This document shows positions 63,593 through 64,000 of a stretch of DNA of 64,000 bases, piece by piece (the first letter of the stretch is position 1; each line of letters begins with the position of its first letter). The notes beneath the pieces were generated by a model. The model did not search any database. It was not told where the DNA came from and saw only the letters and a program-made list of their open reading frames with translations. The translations under genes were made by a program, and so were the position numbers. The stretch comes from Ruegeria atlantica (GTDB taxonomy: Bacteria > Pseudomonadota > Alphaproteobacteria > Rhodobacterales > Rhodobacteraceae): contig NZ_WQFE01000003.1 in the NCBI RefSeq assembly GCF_013033965.1, positions 310,001 to 374,000 of the forward strand, given 5' to 3'.

Positions 63593-64000
63593 ATGTCATC
63601 AGCAGAACAGCGCGCGCAAATGTCTAACGGCGCAGGTTTCATCGCAGCATTGGATCAAAGCGGTGGCTCGACCCCCAAAGCGCTGGCGCTTTATGGCGTG
63701 GACGCATCGGACTACAGCTCGGAAGAAGAGATGTTCGGTGAAATCCAGAATATGCGTGCGCGGATCATTCTGGCAGATGATTTCACCAAGGATAAAGTGA
63801 TCGGCGCAATCTTGTTCGAGCGCACTTTGGGCGAAGAAATCGATGGCCGGAAAGTTGCAGACTATCTGTGGTCGGTCAAAGGTATCGTGCCTTTCCTTAA
63901 GATTGACAAAGGCTTGGAAGACGAAGCGAATGGCGTTCAGATGATGAAACCCATTCCGGGTCTGGCCGAGACTCTGGCCAAAGCTGACGGTGTTTTCGGC
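63593..64000 (+). CDS. fda: Class I fructose-bisphosphate aldolase, 3' end outside window
   Basis: The frame starts at ATG 63593 and is open to the window edge (136 residues). The N-terminus SNGAGFIAALDQSGGSTPKA, then MRARIILADDF, ILFERTLGEEIDG and GIVPFLKIDKGLEDE (with a lysine of the active site) match bacterial class I aldolases, which cleave fructose-1,6-bisphosphate through a Schiff base. A CceR-like operator precedes it, in line with the two gap genes. Confidence 0.92.
   Translation, partial: MSSAEQRAQMSNGAGFIAALDQSGGSTPKALALYGVDASDYSSEEEMFGEIQNMRARIILADDFTKDKVIGAILFERTLGEEIDGRKVADYLWSVKGIVPFLKIDKGLEDEANGVQMMKPIPGLAETLAKADGVFG

Noticed and set aside
1..64000. CRISPR arrays, insertion sequences, rRNA or integrated elements
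   Set aside because: No direct-repeat array, transposase-like frame, rRNA sequence or composition break was seen.

Overview
The window reads as a stretch of core chromosome from a marine-type alphaproteobacterium, most likely Rhodobacteraceae (Roseobacter/Ruegeria-like). This is inferred from gene content and order: an F1-ATPase zeta inhibitor (DUF1476), a ZauP-like/ZapA pair, fused indolepyruvate oxidoreductase, an RNase E with an acidic insert in its S1 domain, separate PurS/PurQ/PurL, a GTNC-N7-type LexA box (GTTC-N7-GTTC) and a gene-transfer-agent type holin. Coding density is high. I see no insertion sequence, integrase, CRISPR array or rRNA.

Layout. 0-6 kb: SPFH protein (cut by the window edge), nucleoside hydrolase, tgt, and lon behind a sigma-32-like promoter. 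6-11 kb: amino-acid permease, tRNA-Val(CAC), two identical tRNA-Asp(GTC), and uvrA behind a LexA box. 11-21 kb: a valine-catabolism block (mmsB, 3-hydroxyisobutyryl-CoA hydrolase, isobutyryl-CoA dehydrogenase; mmsA with a divergent LysR gene further on), interrupted by YbdK ligase, a methyltransferase, a fasciclin protein, an L,D-transpeptidase, and an unusual ribbon-helix-helix/transmembrane/EF-hand protein. 21-30 kb: CBS protein, coaD, two divergent GAPDH paralogues with a 47-residue membrane protein between them, a DUF808 protein, tkt, and the zauP-like/zapA/MliC operon. 30-37 kb: bolA, two small membrane proteins, monothiol glutaredoxin, purL, a large MscS channel and a LysR regulator. 37-49 kb: indolepyruvate oxidoreductase, an acyltransferase, murI, argC, then cytochrome c maturation genes ccmE, ccmF and ccmH, with an endolysin/holin pair inserted between ccmE and ccmF; enoyl-CoA hydratase. 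49-64 kb: betaine-homocysteine methyltransferase, ATPase zeta subunit, purC, marC, purS-purQ, a dctB/dctD-like two-component pair, rne, tusA, ccdA, a hydrolase/P450 pair and the start of a class I fructose-bisphosphate aldolase gene.

How the genes connect. Central carbon genes (two gap, aldolase) carry GTTAGCGCTAAC-type operators in front of them, which points to one LacI-family carbon regulator (CceR-like). Purine synthesis is split between purL and purC/purS/purQ. ccmE/F/H with ccdA serve cytochrome c assembly. The most unusual items are the membrane-anchored RHH/EF-hand protein with repeated operator-like sites upstream, the endolysin/holin pair that probably releases gene transfer agents, the DctD-like regulator lacking the GAFTGA motif, and small membrane proteins in the gap and bolA/grx loci.
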